A stretch of 64,000 bases of DNA from Aquibium sp. ELW1220 (GCF_030398385.1 NZ_JAOAOQ010000007.1:1-64000); one strand, 5' to 3'. Positions 8,737 through 17,311 are shown, counted from the stretch's first letter. The notes: generated from the letters alone by a model not told the origin. Translations and numbers: made by a program.

Positions 8737-9285
8737 GTGGAGGAGCGCCGCTTGTCGGAGCGCGGGCTGGACGTGTCACGGCAGGAGCCGGATCTGAGTG
8801 CGGCCGGACAGGCCAAGATCAAAGCGCTCGCCGCTGCGCTGCGTGTCGAGCCCGCAGGGCTCCCCGGGTTCGAAGCCGGCGCGCGCCTCGCCGACCTCGC
8901 GCGCCGCATGGACCAACATGACCACGATCGCGACGCGCCGGTGCGCGAGGTGATGGCGCGGCTCGGCGACCGCTGGTCGACGCTGATCCTGCTCGTGCTG
9001 TCGGCCGGCACCTTCCGCCATGCGGAACTGCGCCGCCTGATCGCCGCGCTATCGGCCGAAAAGGCGATCTCGCAGCGCATGATGACGCTTCGGCTGCGCG
9101 CGCTGGAGCGCGACGGCATGGTCGAGCGGACGGTGACGCCGACGGTGCCGCCGCGCGTCGATTACGCGCTGACGCCGATGGGGCGCGAGTTCGTCGGGCT
9201 CGTCCATGGCATGCTGCGCTGGCTCGAGGCGCACGACGCCCGCATCCTTGCAAGCCGGACAAAGTTCGAGGCGGAAATGCGCTGA
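8737..9285 (+). CDS. HxlR-family winged-helix regulator
   Basis: A protein of about 182 residues with a C-terminal HxlR domain from about residue 67: PVREVMARLGDRWSTLILLVL, AEKAISQRMMTLRLRALERDGMVER and YALTPMGREFV. The preceding 60 or so residues are unusual for this family (normally 100-130 residues), and the GTG start at 8737 is uncertain; the ATG at 8908 (MDQHDHDRDAPV) would give a normal-sized protein. HxlR proteins often answer to electrophiles or pathway aldehydes. This could be a second, effector-specific regulator of the island. Confidence 0.75.
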   Translation: MEERRLSERGLDVSRQEPDLSAAGQAKIKALAAALRVEPAGLPGFEAGARLADLARRMDQHDHDRDAPVREVMARLGDRWSTLILLVLSAGTFRHAELRRLIAALSAEKAISQRMMTLRLRALERDGMVERTVTPTVPPRVDYALTPMGREFVGLVHGMLRWLEAHDARILASRTKFEAEMR

Positions 9286-9331
9286 TCTCCGCCTCGAAGG
9301 TGTCCGGCTGGAGGGAGGCCGGATCGGGAGT

Positions 9332-10330
9332 TCAGACAAAGAGCGTGGTCTTCGCCATGTTATCGGCCGCCTGCGACATGTCCACGGGCGGGAAGCTCTC
9401 GTGCATGGAATGCGGCATCTTGAGGTTCCTGTAGTAGACGTTCGAGCCCTGGCTCGGCGTCCAGCGCACCGTCTCGAAGTCCGGCTCGTAATTGTGGTAG
9501 CCGCCGGAGTTCAGCTCGATGCGCATGCCGCCGGGCTCGCGGCAGTAGAGATAGTCCTGCTCGCCCATGCCGTGCCGGCCCGGGCCGAATTCGATGTCGA
9601 TGCCTGCGTCGAGCAGCACGTCGGCGGCACGGCGCAGGTCCTCGCGCTGGTCGACCCAGTAGGCGATGTGGTTGACGCGTCCTTGGGCACCGGAGAAGTC
9701 GGCGACGAGACCCATGTCGTGCGAGCGCTCGCAGACGGTGGTCATGCCGAAGACGACGAACTCGCCGAAATTCGCCTCCGGATCGGCCACCGTCGCTTCC
9801 ATGTAGCGATGGCCGAGCGTCTCGCGATACCAGTGCGCATCCTTCTCGGGATGGGCCGTGGCGATGGTGACGTGGTCGATGGAGCGCGCCGCCACGCCGC
9901 GCGGCCTGAAGCGCTGCGGCCGGTTGGGGAACAGCGGCGCCATGTCGCCTTCGGCCCTGAAACGGGTGACGTCCCAGAACAGATGGTGCTCGTGACCGCC
10001 GGGGCCACGATAGCGGTAGGCCTTGCCGTGGCCGGCATTGCCGTCGAACCAGCCGATGCCCGCGCGGGCCGCCTCGATGCGCTTCACCGCCGCGTCGAGC
10101 TGCTCCGGCCCCTGCGCGCGCCAGCCGATGTGGCCGAGTGCCGGCTGCGGTCCTTCGACCAGTTCGAGGCTGTGATGGAAATGCTCGCCCCAGCCACGCA
10201 GGAAGACCGAGCTGCCGTCGCGGCTCGATTCCACCAGTCCAAGCACTTCCTTGTAGAAGAGGAGCGACTCCTCGATCCTCGGCGTGACCACCCGCACATG
10301 GGCGAGTTGCGATATCAGGCGCTCGTACAT
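9332..10330 (-). CDS. Two-domain extradiol ring-cleavage dioxygenase (VOC superfamily)
   Basis: A 332-residue type I extradiol dioxygenase, related to catechol 2,3-dioxygenase and BphC. The N-terminal VOC module (1-125) is structural; the C-terminal module (about 150-280) carries the Fe(II) facial triad His153 (SIDHVTIA), His221 (RVNHIAYW) and Glu272 (MRIELNSGG), plus Tyr260 close to the active site. It would open a catechol-like ring next to the hydroxyls. I start it at ATG 10330; the open frame extends further upstream without homology. A TetR site lies 91 bp upstream. This gene is the best evidence for an aromatic substrate. Confidence 0.85.
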   Translation of the reverse strand: MYERLISQLAHVRVVTPRIEESLLFYKEVLGLVESSRDGSSVFLRGWGEHFHHSLELVEGPQPALGHIGWRAQGPEQLDAAVKRIEAARAGIGWFDGNAGHGKAYRYRGPGGHEHHLFWDVTRFRAEGDMAPLFPNRPQRFRPRGVAARSIDHVTIATAHPEKDAHWYRETLGHRYMEATVADPEANFGEFVVFGMTTVCERSHDMGLVADFSGAQGRVNHIAYWVDQREDLRRAADVLLDAGIDIEFGPGRHGMGEQDYLYCREPGGMRIELNSGGYHNYEPDFETVRWTPSQGSNVYYRNLKMPHSMHESFPPVDMSQAADNMAKTTLFV

Positions 10331-10421
10331 GGACGTTTCTTCCCTGGCTGGCGACGCGGCCTCAGGCCGTCTCGGATCCCTGCCTTGGATAGGCGACCGC
10401 CGATGCTGATTCAAGAAAATT

Positions 10422-10453
10422 TTGGTCATACAACTAACCAGAATTTGATTGAA
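10422..10453 (-). promoter_or_regulatory. Promoter with TetR-type operator, site 4
   Basis: A degenerate operator TTGGTC-ATAC-AACTAA (10422-10437) lies between the divergent dioxygenase and amidohydrolase genes. Read leftwards, TTCAAT (10453-10448) and TATGAC (10430-10425), 17 bp apart, form a plausible promoter for the dioxygenase whose -10 falls inside the operator. The site could regulate both directions. Confidence 0.55.
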
Positions 10454-10535
10454 CCCGTCCGGAGGCTGGTTTAGCGTGCCGCCCGTTCGCCAGCCCTCGT
10501 GCGGGGAGGACGACGACGCGGTCGGGAGGAACGAC

Positions 10536-11528
10536 GTGACGCAGACCAGGACGAGACTCATCTCTGTGGAGGAAGGCTTCATCATCCCCGAGGTGGTGGA
10601 CGAACTGCGCCGTCTGGCGGGCGGCGTGCCCAGCATGAAATCGGGGCCGATCGCAGGTCCGTTCATGCCGAAGCTGCTCGACATCGGTGCCGGCCGCATC
10701 GCCGAGATGGACGCCGACGGCGTCGACATCCAGATCCTGTCGCTTTCGGCGCCGGGGGTCCAGAAGTTCGATCCTGACACGGCGCTGTCGCTCGCGCGGC
10801 TGGCCAACGACAGCCTGTCCGGGGCCATCAAGGCGCATCCGGACCGGTTCGCCGGGCTTGCCGTCGCCCCGCCACAGGCACCCGCCGAGGCCGCGAAGGA
10901 ACTCGAGCGCGCGGTGACGAAGCTCGGCCTCAAGGGCCTGATCGTCAACTCTCACACCGGTGATGAATATCTCGACGACCCGAAGTTCTGCCCGCTGCTG
11001 GAGGCAGTCGAGGCGCTCGGCGTGCCGCTCTACATCCACCCGCGCGAACCGGGTGCCGGCCTCTGGGACGGGCTCATGGCGATGACCGGCTTCACCGTCG
11101 GCTGGGCCTATGCGGTGGAAACGGGAACACATGCCCTGCGCATGATCGCGGCCGGCGTCTTCGAGCGCTTCCCGAAGCTGCAGATCGTGCTCGGGCATCT
11201 CGGCGAGGGAATCCCCTTCATGCTCCAGCGCATCGACAACCGCTACCCGTTCGAGATCGGGGTCACCGGCAGGACGCCTCTGCCCCGCAAGCCCAGCGAA
11301 TACTTCCGCACCAATTTCACCGTCGCCACCAGCGGCATGAACTTCGCCGCGCCGATGCGCGCGGCCATCGACATCCTGGGCGCCGACCGCATCATGTTCG
11401 CTGCGGACCACCCCATGGAGGACCAGAAGGCGGTGGTCGAGGAATACTTGGCCATTCCGCTGACCGACGCCGAACGACGGCAGATCAGCGAACTGACCGC
11501 CCGCCGCGTCTTCAAGATTGCCGTCTAG
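10536..11528 (+). CDS. Amidohydrolase-2 family decarboxylase/hydrolase
   Basis: A 330-residue TIM-barrel metalloenzyme of the amidohydrolase-2 group, which includes gamma-resorcylate, 5-carboxyvanillate and aminocarboxymuconate decarboxylases. Candidate metal and catalytic residues are Glu12 (SVEEGF), His168 (LYIHPREP), His221 (LGHLGEG) and Asp291 (FAADHPM). The usual His two residues after the first Glu (EEH) is Gly here. I chose GTG 10536, preceded by GGGAGGA at 5-base spacing; an upstream in-frame ATG at 10449 has no good ribosome site. It leads an operon with two SDRs and an ABM protein. Confidence 0.82.
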   Translation: MTQTRTRLISVEEGFIIPEVVDELRRLAGGVPSMKSGPIAGPFMPKLLDIGAGRIAEMDADGVDIQILSLSAPGVQKFDPDTALSLARLANDSLSGAIKAHPDRFAGLAVAPPQAPAEAAKELERAVTKLGLKGLIVNSHTGDEYLDDPKFCPLLEAVEALGVPLYIHPREPGAGLWDGLMAMTGFTVGWAYAVETGTHALRMIAAGVFERFPKLQIVLGHLGEGIPFMLQRIDNRYPFEIGVTGRTPLPRKPSEYFRTNFTVATSGMNFAAPMRAAIDILGADRIMFAADHPMEDQKAVVEEYLAIPLTDAERRQISELTARRVFKIAV

Positions 11529-11545
11529 GCCAAAGGAGGAAATCC

Positions 11546-12358
11546 ATGTCGTCATCCCTTCAGGGTCGCGTGGCCATCGTGACCGGCGGCGCCGGCGGCA
11601 TCGGCGCGGCGACCTGTGCAGTGCTCGCCGCGCGCGGCGCCGCCGTCGTCGTCGCCGACATCGACCCGTCCCGTGCCCGGGCGGTCGCCGACGGGCTGGC
11701 GCGCGACGGGCATGATGCGATGGCCGTCGCCGTCGACCTCGCCGAGGAAGCCTCTGTCGCAGCCCTGTTCGAGGCAACCGTGGCGCGGTACGGGCGGCTC
11801 GACATCCTCGACAACAACGCCGCCATCCTGACGCCCGATCTCGCCCGGCGCGATCTCGACATGGCGTCGATGGAGACCGAGGTCTGGGACATCACCTTCC
11901 GCGTCAACGTGCGCGGCACGATGCTGTGCTGCCGCCAGGCGCTGCGGATCATGGAAGGCCAGGGCGCGGGCGTCATCGTCAACACCGCATCCAATCTCGC
12001 GCTCCAGGGCAACGTCATCCAGGCCGCCTATTCCGCGTCGAAGGCGGCCGTGATCCAGATGACGCGCTCGATCGCCACCTCGCACGGCAAGCGCGGCATC
12101 CGCTGCAACGCCGTACTGCCCGGCCTGACGGGATCGGCGGCGGCGCTCGGCAACCTGCCGCCGCGGCTGATCGAGATCGTCACCGAGGAGACGCTCACGC
12201 CCTATCTCGGCGATCCGATGGACATCGCCCACACCGTCGCCTTCCTCGTCTCCGACGAGGCGCGCTACATCACCGGCCAGACGATCGTCGCCGATGGCGG
12301 TACCTCGATCCACATTCCCGGTTACGCGCGGCTGGCCGAGATGGTCGCGGGCGGCTGA
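11546..12358 (+). CDS. Short-chain dehydrogenase/reductase
   Basis: A 270-residue classical SDR. The NAD(P) motif is VTGGAGGIG; an acidic residue after strand 2 (VVADIDPSRA) suggests NAD. The usual NNAG is DNNAA, an accepted variant. The catalytic segment NTASNLALQ then AAYSASKAAV supplies Ser, Tyr and Lys. An AAAGGAGG ribosome site precedes ATG 11546. It sits 17 bases after the amidohydrolase gene in the same operon. It may oxidise a ring-fission or side-chain alcohol. Confidence 0.87.
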   Translation: MSSSLQGRVAIVTGGAGGIGAATCAVLAARGAAVVVADIDPSRARAVADGLARDGHDAMAVAVDLAEEASVAALFEATVARYGRLDILDNNAAILTPDLARRDLDMASMETEVWDITFRVNVRGTMLCCRQALRIMEGQGAGVIVNTASNLALQGNVIQAAYSASKAAVIQMTRSIATSHGKRGIRCNAVLPGLTGSAAALGNLPPRLIEIVTEETLTPYLGDPMDIAHTVAFLVSDEARYITGQTIVADGGTSIHIPGYARLAEMVAGG

Positions 12359-12371
12359 GGGAGAGGCCGGC

Positions 12372-13169
12372 ATGACCAGACAGGCACCTGCGCGCGGAAA
12401 ACTCTCGGATCGGCTGGCCGGCAAGGTCGCGGTCGTCACCGGCGCCGGCAGCGGCATCGGCGAGGGCTGCGCGAAGATGTTTGCCCGTCACGGCGCCTGC
12501 GCCGCCGCCGTGGATATCGACCGCGCCGCGCTGGAACGCGCACGCACGGAACTGAAGGAAGAGGGGCTGGACTTTGCCATCCGGCAGGCCGACCTGACCG
12601 ATCCAGGCGCGGTGGGCGACCTCGTCGCCGGCATCGGCGCCGAATTCGGCCGCATCGACGTGCTGGTCAACGCGGCAGCCGTCGCCGACTTCGTCTGGAT
12701 CGAGGAAATGGACTACGAGCGTCACTGGCGGCGCACGCTGGCCGGCGAGCTCGATACGGTGTTCCTGATGTGCAAGGCCGCCTGGCCGCACCTCGCCGCC
12801 GGCGGCAGCGATGCCTCGATCGTCAATCTCGCCTCCGTGAACGCCTATGTGGCGCTGAAGGGCTCGGCGGCGCTGGCGCACACCGCCGGCAAGGGCGGCG
12901 TCCTGTCCATGACGCGACAGCTCGCCATGGAAGGCGCTCCGCACGGCATCCGGGTCAACTCGATCTCGCCCGGGATGATCGTCACCGGAGCGACGAAGCC
13001 CGTCCTCGAGAAACCCGAATTCGTCGCAGCGGTGAAGGAGAAGCTGATGCTCGACCGGCTCGGCCAACCCGAAGACATCGCCTGGATGGCCGTCTATCTT
13101 GCCTCCGACGAATCGACCTACGTCACCGGTGCGGACTTCCGCGTCGATGGCGGCGCACTTGCCTGGTAG
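12372..13169 (+). CDS. Short-chain dehydrogenase/reductase with His at catalytic Tyr
   Basis: A 265-residue SDR-fold protein with the NAD motif VTGAGSGIG and an acidic pocket residue (AVDIDRA). At the active site the normal Tyr-x3-Lys reads His170-TAG-Lys174 (ALAHTAGKGG), so the catalytic Tyr is replaced by His; the NNAG motif is also altered to NAAA. The rest of the fold and the C-terminal TGADFRVDGGA are intact. It may be a poor dehydrogenase, use another acid/base, or be a structural partner of the preceding SDR. ATG 12372 follows GGGAGAGG. Third gene of the operon. Confidence 0.82.
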   Translation: MTRQAPARGKLSDRLAGKVAVVTGAGSGIGEGCAKMFARHGACAAAVDIDRAALERARTELKEEGLDFAIRQADLTDPGAVGDLVAGIGAEFGRIDVLVNAAAVADFVWIEEMDYERHWRRTLAGELDTVFLMCKAAWPHLAAGGSDASIVNLASVNAYVALKGSAALAHTAGKGGVLSMTRQLAMEGAPHGIRVNSISPGMIVTGATKPVLEKPEFVAAVKEKLMLDRLGQPEDIAWMAVYLASDESTYVTGADFRVDGGALAW

Positions 13170-13192
13170 ATGGAAAGAAGGACGACCGAAGG

Positions 13193-13498
13193 ATGATCAT
13201 CGAAGTGGCCTCCATCCGCGTGAAGGATGGTTCCGAACCGGAGTTCGAAGCGGCGGTCGGCAAGGCAGTCGAAGTGTTTCGGCGCGCCGAGGGCTGCCTG
13301 GGCCTGCACCTGCAGCGCTGCATCGAGGAGCCGTCTCTCTACGAGGCGGTCATCCGCTGGCAGACGCTGGAAAACCACACGGTCGACTTCCGCGGCTCCG
13401 AACTCTTCCAGGAATGGCGGGCGCTGGTCGGTCCGTTCTTTGCCGAGCCGCCGGCGGTGCGCCACTACGCGGTCGCGGTTCCGCGCGCCGACTTCTGA
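13193..13498 (+). CDS. Antibiotic biosynthesis monooxygenase (ABM)-domain protein
   Basis: A 101-residue dimeric alpha+beta-barrel protein with the ABM fold: MIIEVASIRVKDGSEPEF, then EGCLGLHLQRC and YEAVIRWQTLENH. Family members include cofactorless monooxygenases and quinol or heme-degrading enzymes as well as non-catalytic proteins. In this operon it could oxidise a hydroquinone-like intermediate, an inference from context only. ATG 13193 follows a GAAGG-type ribosome site. It ends 5 bases before the convergent SDR gene. Confidence 0.78.
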   Translation: MIIEVASIRVKDGSEPEFEAAVGKAVEVFRRAEGCLGLHLQRCIEEPSLYEAVIRWQTLENHTVDFRGSELFQEWRALVGPFFAEPPAVRHYAVAVPRADF

Positions 13499-13503
13499 GG
13501 CGC

Positions 13504-14274
13504 TCAGTCGCCGATCGTCGTGCCGCCGTCGACGACCAGATTGTGGCCGTTGACGAAGGCGCCCGCCGGCGATGCCAGGAAGACCGCCGCACCGGCCACC
13601 TCGTCCACCGTGCCGACACGCCGCAACGGCGTCTTCAGGAGGCGGGGGCCGAGGATGTCCGCATTGCCCGTGATAGGCTTGGCAAACTCCGTGTCGATCA
13701 GCCCCGGCGAGATGGCGTTCGTGCGGACGCCGTTCGGTCCGAACTCGACGGCGTAGTTGCGGGCCAATTGCGCGACGGCGGCCTTCGACAGCGCATAGAC
13801 GCCGATCTTGCCGTTGCCGCGCAGGCCCGAAATGCTGGAGGTCAGGATCACGGATCCGTCGCGGCGCGCCGCCATGCCCGGGATGACGCGGTTGCAGAGC
13901 TGCATGGTGCTGCGCAGGTTGATGCGCATGATCGCATCGTATTCCTCGTCGGTCGCGGTCGTCAGCGAGCCGAAATGCGGGTTGATGCCGGCATTGCAGA
14001 CCAGCACGTCGATCCGGCCGAGAAAGGCTTCCGCCGCAGCGACCAGACGGTCGAGCGCGCCGTCGTCGCCCACGTCGCAGACAATCGCCGTGACGTCGAT
14101 GCCGTCCCCGGCAAGCGACTCCCGGGCTTCGGCAAGGCCGCCTTCGTCGATGGACGAGACGACCACGCGGGCACCGGCCCGGCCGAGCTCCCGGGCGACG
14201 GCGAGGCCGATGCCGCGATGCGCGCCGGTGACCAGCGCGCCCTTGCCATGGAGGGAGAAGAGAGAGGAAGCCAT
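13504..14274 (-). CDS. Short-chain dehydrogenase/reductase
   Basis: A 256-residue classical SDR read leftwards. The cofactor motif is VTGAHRGIG, the NNAG equivalent CNAG (LVCNAGINPH), and the catalytic residues lie in LTSSISGLRG and VYALSKAAVAQ. The ending NLVVDGGTTIGD is normal. A perfect TetR-type operator starts 12 bp before its ATG, so it forms its own regulated transcript next to the TetR gene, although weak readthrough from tetR on the same strand is possible. Substrate is unknown. Confidence 0.86.
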   Translation of the reverse strand: MASSLFSLHGKGALVTGAHRGIGLAVARELGRAGARVVVSSIDEGGLAEARESLAGDGIDVTAIVCDVGDDGALDRLVAAAEAFLGRIDVLVCNAGINPHFGSLTTATDEEYDAIMRINLRSTMQLCNRVIPGMAARRDGSVILTSSISGLRGNGKIGVYALSKAAVAQLARNYAVEFGPNGVRTNAISPGLIDTEFAKPITGNADILGPRLLKTPLRRVGTVDEVAGAAVFLASPAGAFVNGHNLVVDGGTTIGD

Positions 14275-14286
14275 GCGGAAAGCCTT

Positions 14287-14332
14287 ATTGGTCGGTCGAC
14301 CAATCCATAGCGATCCGCCGGCGTCGTGTCAA
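14287..14332 (-). promoter_or_regulatory. Promoter with TetR-type operator, site 5
   Basis: Read leftwards: TTGACA (14332-14327), 17 bp, TATGGA (14309-14304), then the perfect repeat ATTGGTC-GACC-GACCAAT (14304-14287). The operator covers the expected transcription start and ends 12 bp before the SDR ATG. It lies directly downstream of the TetR gene. Confidence 0.72.
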
Positions 14333-14339
14333 AGCGCGA

Positions 14340-15017
14340 TCAGGCCTCGCCGAGCCCTTCCAGTCCCTTGACGACGAACTGAAGCAGCACGTCGTAAGCG
14401 GCGTCGAGATCGTCCGCCGTCACGGCACCGCCCGACAGCGCATCCAGACGTCGATTGCGCGACAGAGTCTGGAGCATGGCCACCAGCACCATGGAGAATC
14501 CGCGCATGAGCAGGGGCCTCGAGACGGCGGGGAGGGCGGGCTCCAGCTTGGACAGGAACAGTTCCGCGGTATCGTCGAAATTCTCGTGCAGCAGGTGCAG
14601 CCAGCGGTTCGTCTGTCCCAGCTGGGCGAGGATGAGGAGATAGGACGACCAGCCGGGCAGGCCGCTTGCCATCTGCTCGAACAGCGGATGCATGAAGGCA
14701 TCGACGATGCTGCGGGTGTCGAGCCGGCCGTCGGCCTCGATCGCGGCTAGGCGCTCGCGCCGCATCTGGTTGAGGATGTGGGCGCGTCGTCCCACCACCT
14801 CGGCAAACAGCCGCTCCTTGGTGCCGAAATGATAGCTGGCAAGCGCCAGCGTCACGTCGGCCTGCTGGGTGATGTCGCGCAGGGAGACGGTATCGAACGT
14901 GCGGTCGCCGAACAGCGTCTCCGCCGCGTCGAGAATCTTGTCGCGGGTGTTGTCCGTCGACTGCTTCTGCTGCCGCTTCGCGGCCGGTCTGGCTGCAGCA
15001 CCTGACTTGACGGTCAT
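14340..15017 (-). CDS. TetR-family transcriptional regulator, likely master repressor of the island
   Basis: A 225-residue TetR regulator. The N-terminal helix-turn-helix domain spans about residues 24-72: TRDKILDAAETLFGDRTFDT, VSLRDITQQADVTLALASYH and FGTKERLFAEVV. The C-terminal ligand-binding and dimer domain is typical in length. A Lys/Gln-rich stretch precedes the HTH. It is the only TetR gene in the window, and eight copies of an inverted repeat of TetR-operator size lie around the island, one immediately beside it and one in its own divergent upstream region. Repression relieved by a pathway intermediate is inferred. Confidence 0.9.
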   Translation of the reverse strand: MTVKSGAAARPAAKRQQKQSTDNTRDKILDAAETLFGDRTFDTVSLRDITQQADVTLALASYHFGTKERLFAEVVGRRAHILNQMRRERLAAIEADGRLDTRSIVDAFMHPLFEQMASGLPGWSSYLLILAQLGQTNRWLHLLHENFDDTAELFLSKLEPALPAVSRPLLMRGFSMVLVAMLQTLSRNRRLDALSGGAVTADDLDAAYDVLLQFVVKGLEGLGEA

Positions 15018-15485
15018 GGCGTATCCTCTCTTGCCTGCGGCCGGGTCCCATCGACCTGTCCGTCGTCCTCGGGCGCGCCGCCCGGCCTCGCTGTCATGCC
15101 GCCGACCCGCATCGGCGCGTCGCCGCCGACCCTAAGAGCAATCGGTGAATCACGGCAACGATCCGCGGAATATCCACCGTTAAGCATCGAATCCGCAATG
15201 GGAGAACGTGCGCATATGCCGTTGCGAGCCGGGTTTGGACCAGGCCGCGTGCGTCGCGACATCGCAAAGGCGAAGCCTTGAGCTTTCGGAGCGCTGGGAG
15301 ACGTCTCGCCGGCACGAAATCCGGTTTTCCTTGGGAGCAGCCGGTTCGGGCCGCGGGCTTCGACGCGCATCGCGCACCGCGATTCCAGCCGGTTCATGGT
15401 GACGTGTCCCTTTGCCACAAAGGCCTTTACCAAAATTGGTCGGTCGTATAAACAAGATTTCGCGAAGGCATCGCGGGAGGATCTG
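15018..15485. other. Intergenic region between tetR-type gene and flavin monooxygenase
   Basis: A divergent control region of 468 bases. It holds operator site 6 near its right end. No convincing gene is seen: the open frames here are short and lack homology. Transcription of the TetR gene leftwards and of the monooxygenase operon rightwards must both start in it. Confidence 0.6.
15436..15452. promoter_or_regulatory. TetR-type operator, site 6, over a -10 element
   Basis: TTGGTC-GGTC-GTATAA has one perfect half and one weak half. Its right half overlaps a -10-like TATAAA (15447-15452); CTTTAC (15425-15430), 16 bp upstream, may be the -35. The monooxygenase ATG is 34 bp downstream. Confidence 0.5.
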
Positions 15486-16610
15486 ATGGCTTGTGTCGAA
15501 AGCGTGCTGGTGGTCGGCGGCGGCATCGCCGGGCTCTGTCTCGCGATCGGTCTGCGGGACCGGGGCGTCGCCGTCGACATCGTCGAGGTCAAGCAGGAGT
15601 GGACCGTCTACGGCGTCGGCATCATCCAGCAGTCCAACGTCGTTCGCGCCATGGCCGATCTCGGCATCGTCGACCGCTACCTCGATGCGGCCTTTCCATT
15701 CGAGAACCCCTGCCTCTACGGGCCGGACGGCAGGCTGCTCGCGAAGCTGCCGGGGCTGCGCCTGGCCGGCCCGGATTATCCCGCCAATCTCGGCGTGTCG
15801 CGGCTGGCGCTGCACAACGTGCTCGTCGACGAAGCGCGCAAGCGGGGCGCCGGTGTCACGCTCGGGGCCAGCGTCGCGTCGATCGAGGCCGATGCCGAAG
15901 GCGTCGACGTCGTCTTCACCGACGGGCGCAGCGGTCGCTACGACATCGTGGTCGGCGCCGACGGACTGTACTCCCGCGTCCGGGAACTTCTCTTCGGCGA
16001 CCGCTATCGCCCGCGCTTCACCGGCCAGGCCGTCTGGCGCCACAATTTTCCGCGGCCGGAGGCGATGGATCACCTCTGTGCCTATCCGACGCCGAACGGC
16101 AATGCCGGGCTGTGCCCGCTGTCGCACGACACGATGTACATGTTCGTCACGTCGGCCGAGCCCGGCAATCCGCGCATGCCCGAGGACCAGCTGCCGGCGC
16201 TGATGCGCGACCGGCTGAAGGACTATGGCGGCATCATCGCCGAGCTGCGCGAGACGATCAGCGACCCGGCGGAAGTGGTCTACAAGCCGATGGAGGTCGT
16301 CTTCGTCGACGAGCCCTGGTTCCGCGACCGGGTGATCCTGATCGGCGATGCGGCCCACGCCACGACGCCGCATCTGGCGCAGGGCGCCGGCATGGCAATC
16401 GAGGATGCCGTCGTTCTGGCCGACGAGCTCGGCCGCCGCGATGACTGGAAGGATGCGTTCCAGTCGTTCCACGGCCGGCGCTTCGAGCGCTGCAAGGCGA
16501 TCAGCCAGGGATCCATCCAGGTCGGCGAGTGGGAGATCAACCATTCGCCCGAGGCCGACCACAAGGGCATGCTCGTCGCCATGATCACGCTGGCCGCAGA
16601 GCCGATCTGA
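15486..16610 (+). CDS. FAD-dependent monooxygenase (salicylate-hydroxylase-like)
   Basis: A 374-residue group A flavoprotein hydroxylase. The three family motifs are present: GxGxxG in VVGGGIAGLCLAIGL near the N-terminus, the DG motif in VVGADGLYSRVR and the GD motif in VILIGDAAHATTPHLAQG. It would hydroxylate an aromatic ring with NAD(P)H and O2, giving the dihydroxy ring needed by the extradiol dioxygenase. ATG 15486 follows GCGGGAGGA. It leads a three-gene unit with the NmrA-like and glutathione-transferase genes. Confidence 0.87.
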   Translation: MACVESVLVVGGGIAGLCLAIGLRDRGVAVDIVEVKQEWTVYGVGIIQQSNVVRAMADLGIVDRYLDAAFPFENPCLYGPDGRLLAKLPGLRLAGPDYPANLGVSRLALHNVLVDEARKRGAGVTLGASVASIEADAEGVDVVFTDGRSGRYDIVVGADGLYSRVRELLFGDRYRPRFTGQAVWRHNFPRPEAMDHLCAYPTPNGNAGLCPLSHDTMYMFVTSAEPGNPRMPEDQLPALMRDRLKDYGGIIAELRETISDPAEVVYKPMEVVFVDEPWFRDRVILIGDAAHATTPHLAQGAGMAIEDAVVLADELGRRDDWKDAFQSFHGRRFERCKAISQGSIQVGEWEINHSPEADHKGMLVAMITLAAEPI

Positions 16611-16646
16611 CGGCAGCGCCGTCTTTCAACCGGAGGAGAGTTCGAC

Positions 16647-17258
16647 ATGAAGATTGCCTTGGTGGGAGCGACCGGAAAGGCGGGCTCGCGCGTGCTGCAG
16701 GAGCTGCTCGGGCGCCGCCACACGGTCACCGCCATCGTCCGGCATCCCGAGAACGTGCCGGCGCACGAGCGGGTCACGGCGAAGGGAACGGATGGGAGCC
16801 AGGCGTCGCTCGCCGACGCGATGAAGGACCATGATGCGGTGGTGAGTTCGGTCCGCTTCGTGGACCTCGCTCCCGAGGTCCTGGTGCCCGCGGTGCAGGC
16901 TTCGGGCGTGAAGCGCTACGTGGTGGTCGGCGGCGCGGGCAGCCTTCTGCATCCGGACGGTGTGCAGGAGGTCGACCATCCCGATTTTCCCGATTTCGCC
17001 AAGCCGAATTCCCGGCGAGGGGGCGATCTGCTCGACCTTCTGAAGGCGACGACGGATCTCGACTGGACGTTCATCTCGCCGCCGCGCGCTTTCATCGCCG
17101 GCGAACGCACCGGACAGTTCCGCTACGGCAAGGACCACATGCTGCTGACGGCCGAGGGCAAGCCGACGTCGATCTCCTTCGAGGACTTCGCGCTGGCGCT
17201 GGCCGACGAGATCGAGATGCCGCGCTACGTCAGGCAGCGCTTCACGATCGGCTACTGA
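16647..17258 (+). CDS. NAD(P)-binding NmrA/SDR-a5-like protein
   Basis: A 203-residue Rossmann protein of the NAD(P)H-binding atypical SDR group (COG2910 type). The N-terminal motif is LVGATGKAGSRVLQELL; later segments include YVVVGGAGSLLHPDG and DWTFISPPRAFIAGERTG. Family members act as flavin or quinone reductases, sensors or dehydrogenases. Its place directly after the flavin monooxygenase suggests it could supply reducing power or handle a quinone, an inference. GGAGGAG precedes ATG 16647. Confidence 0.8.
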   Translation: MKIALVGATGKAGSRVLQELLGRRHTVTAIVRHPENVPAHERVTAKGTDGSQASLADAMKDHDAVVSSVRFVDLAPEVLVPAVQASGVKRYVVVGGAGSLLHPDGVQEVDHPDFPDFAKPNSRRGGDLLDLLKATTDLDWTFISPPRAFIAGERTGQFRYGKDHMLLTAEGKPTSISFEDFALALADEIEMPRYVRQRFTIGY

Positions 17259-17311
17259 GAGCGGATTCGGGCGTATTCGGGCGACACGCGCAGCTTTCAC
17301 CGGGGCGGACG

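Noticed and set aside
10331-10948. Upstream extension of the dioxygenase frame beyond ATG 10330
   Set aside because: The extension overlaps the divergent amidohydrolase gene and the operator and has no VOC homology.
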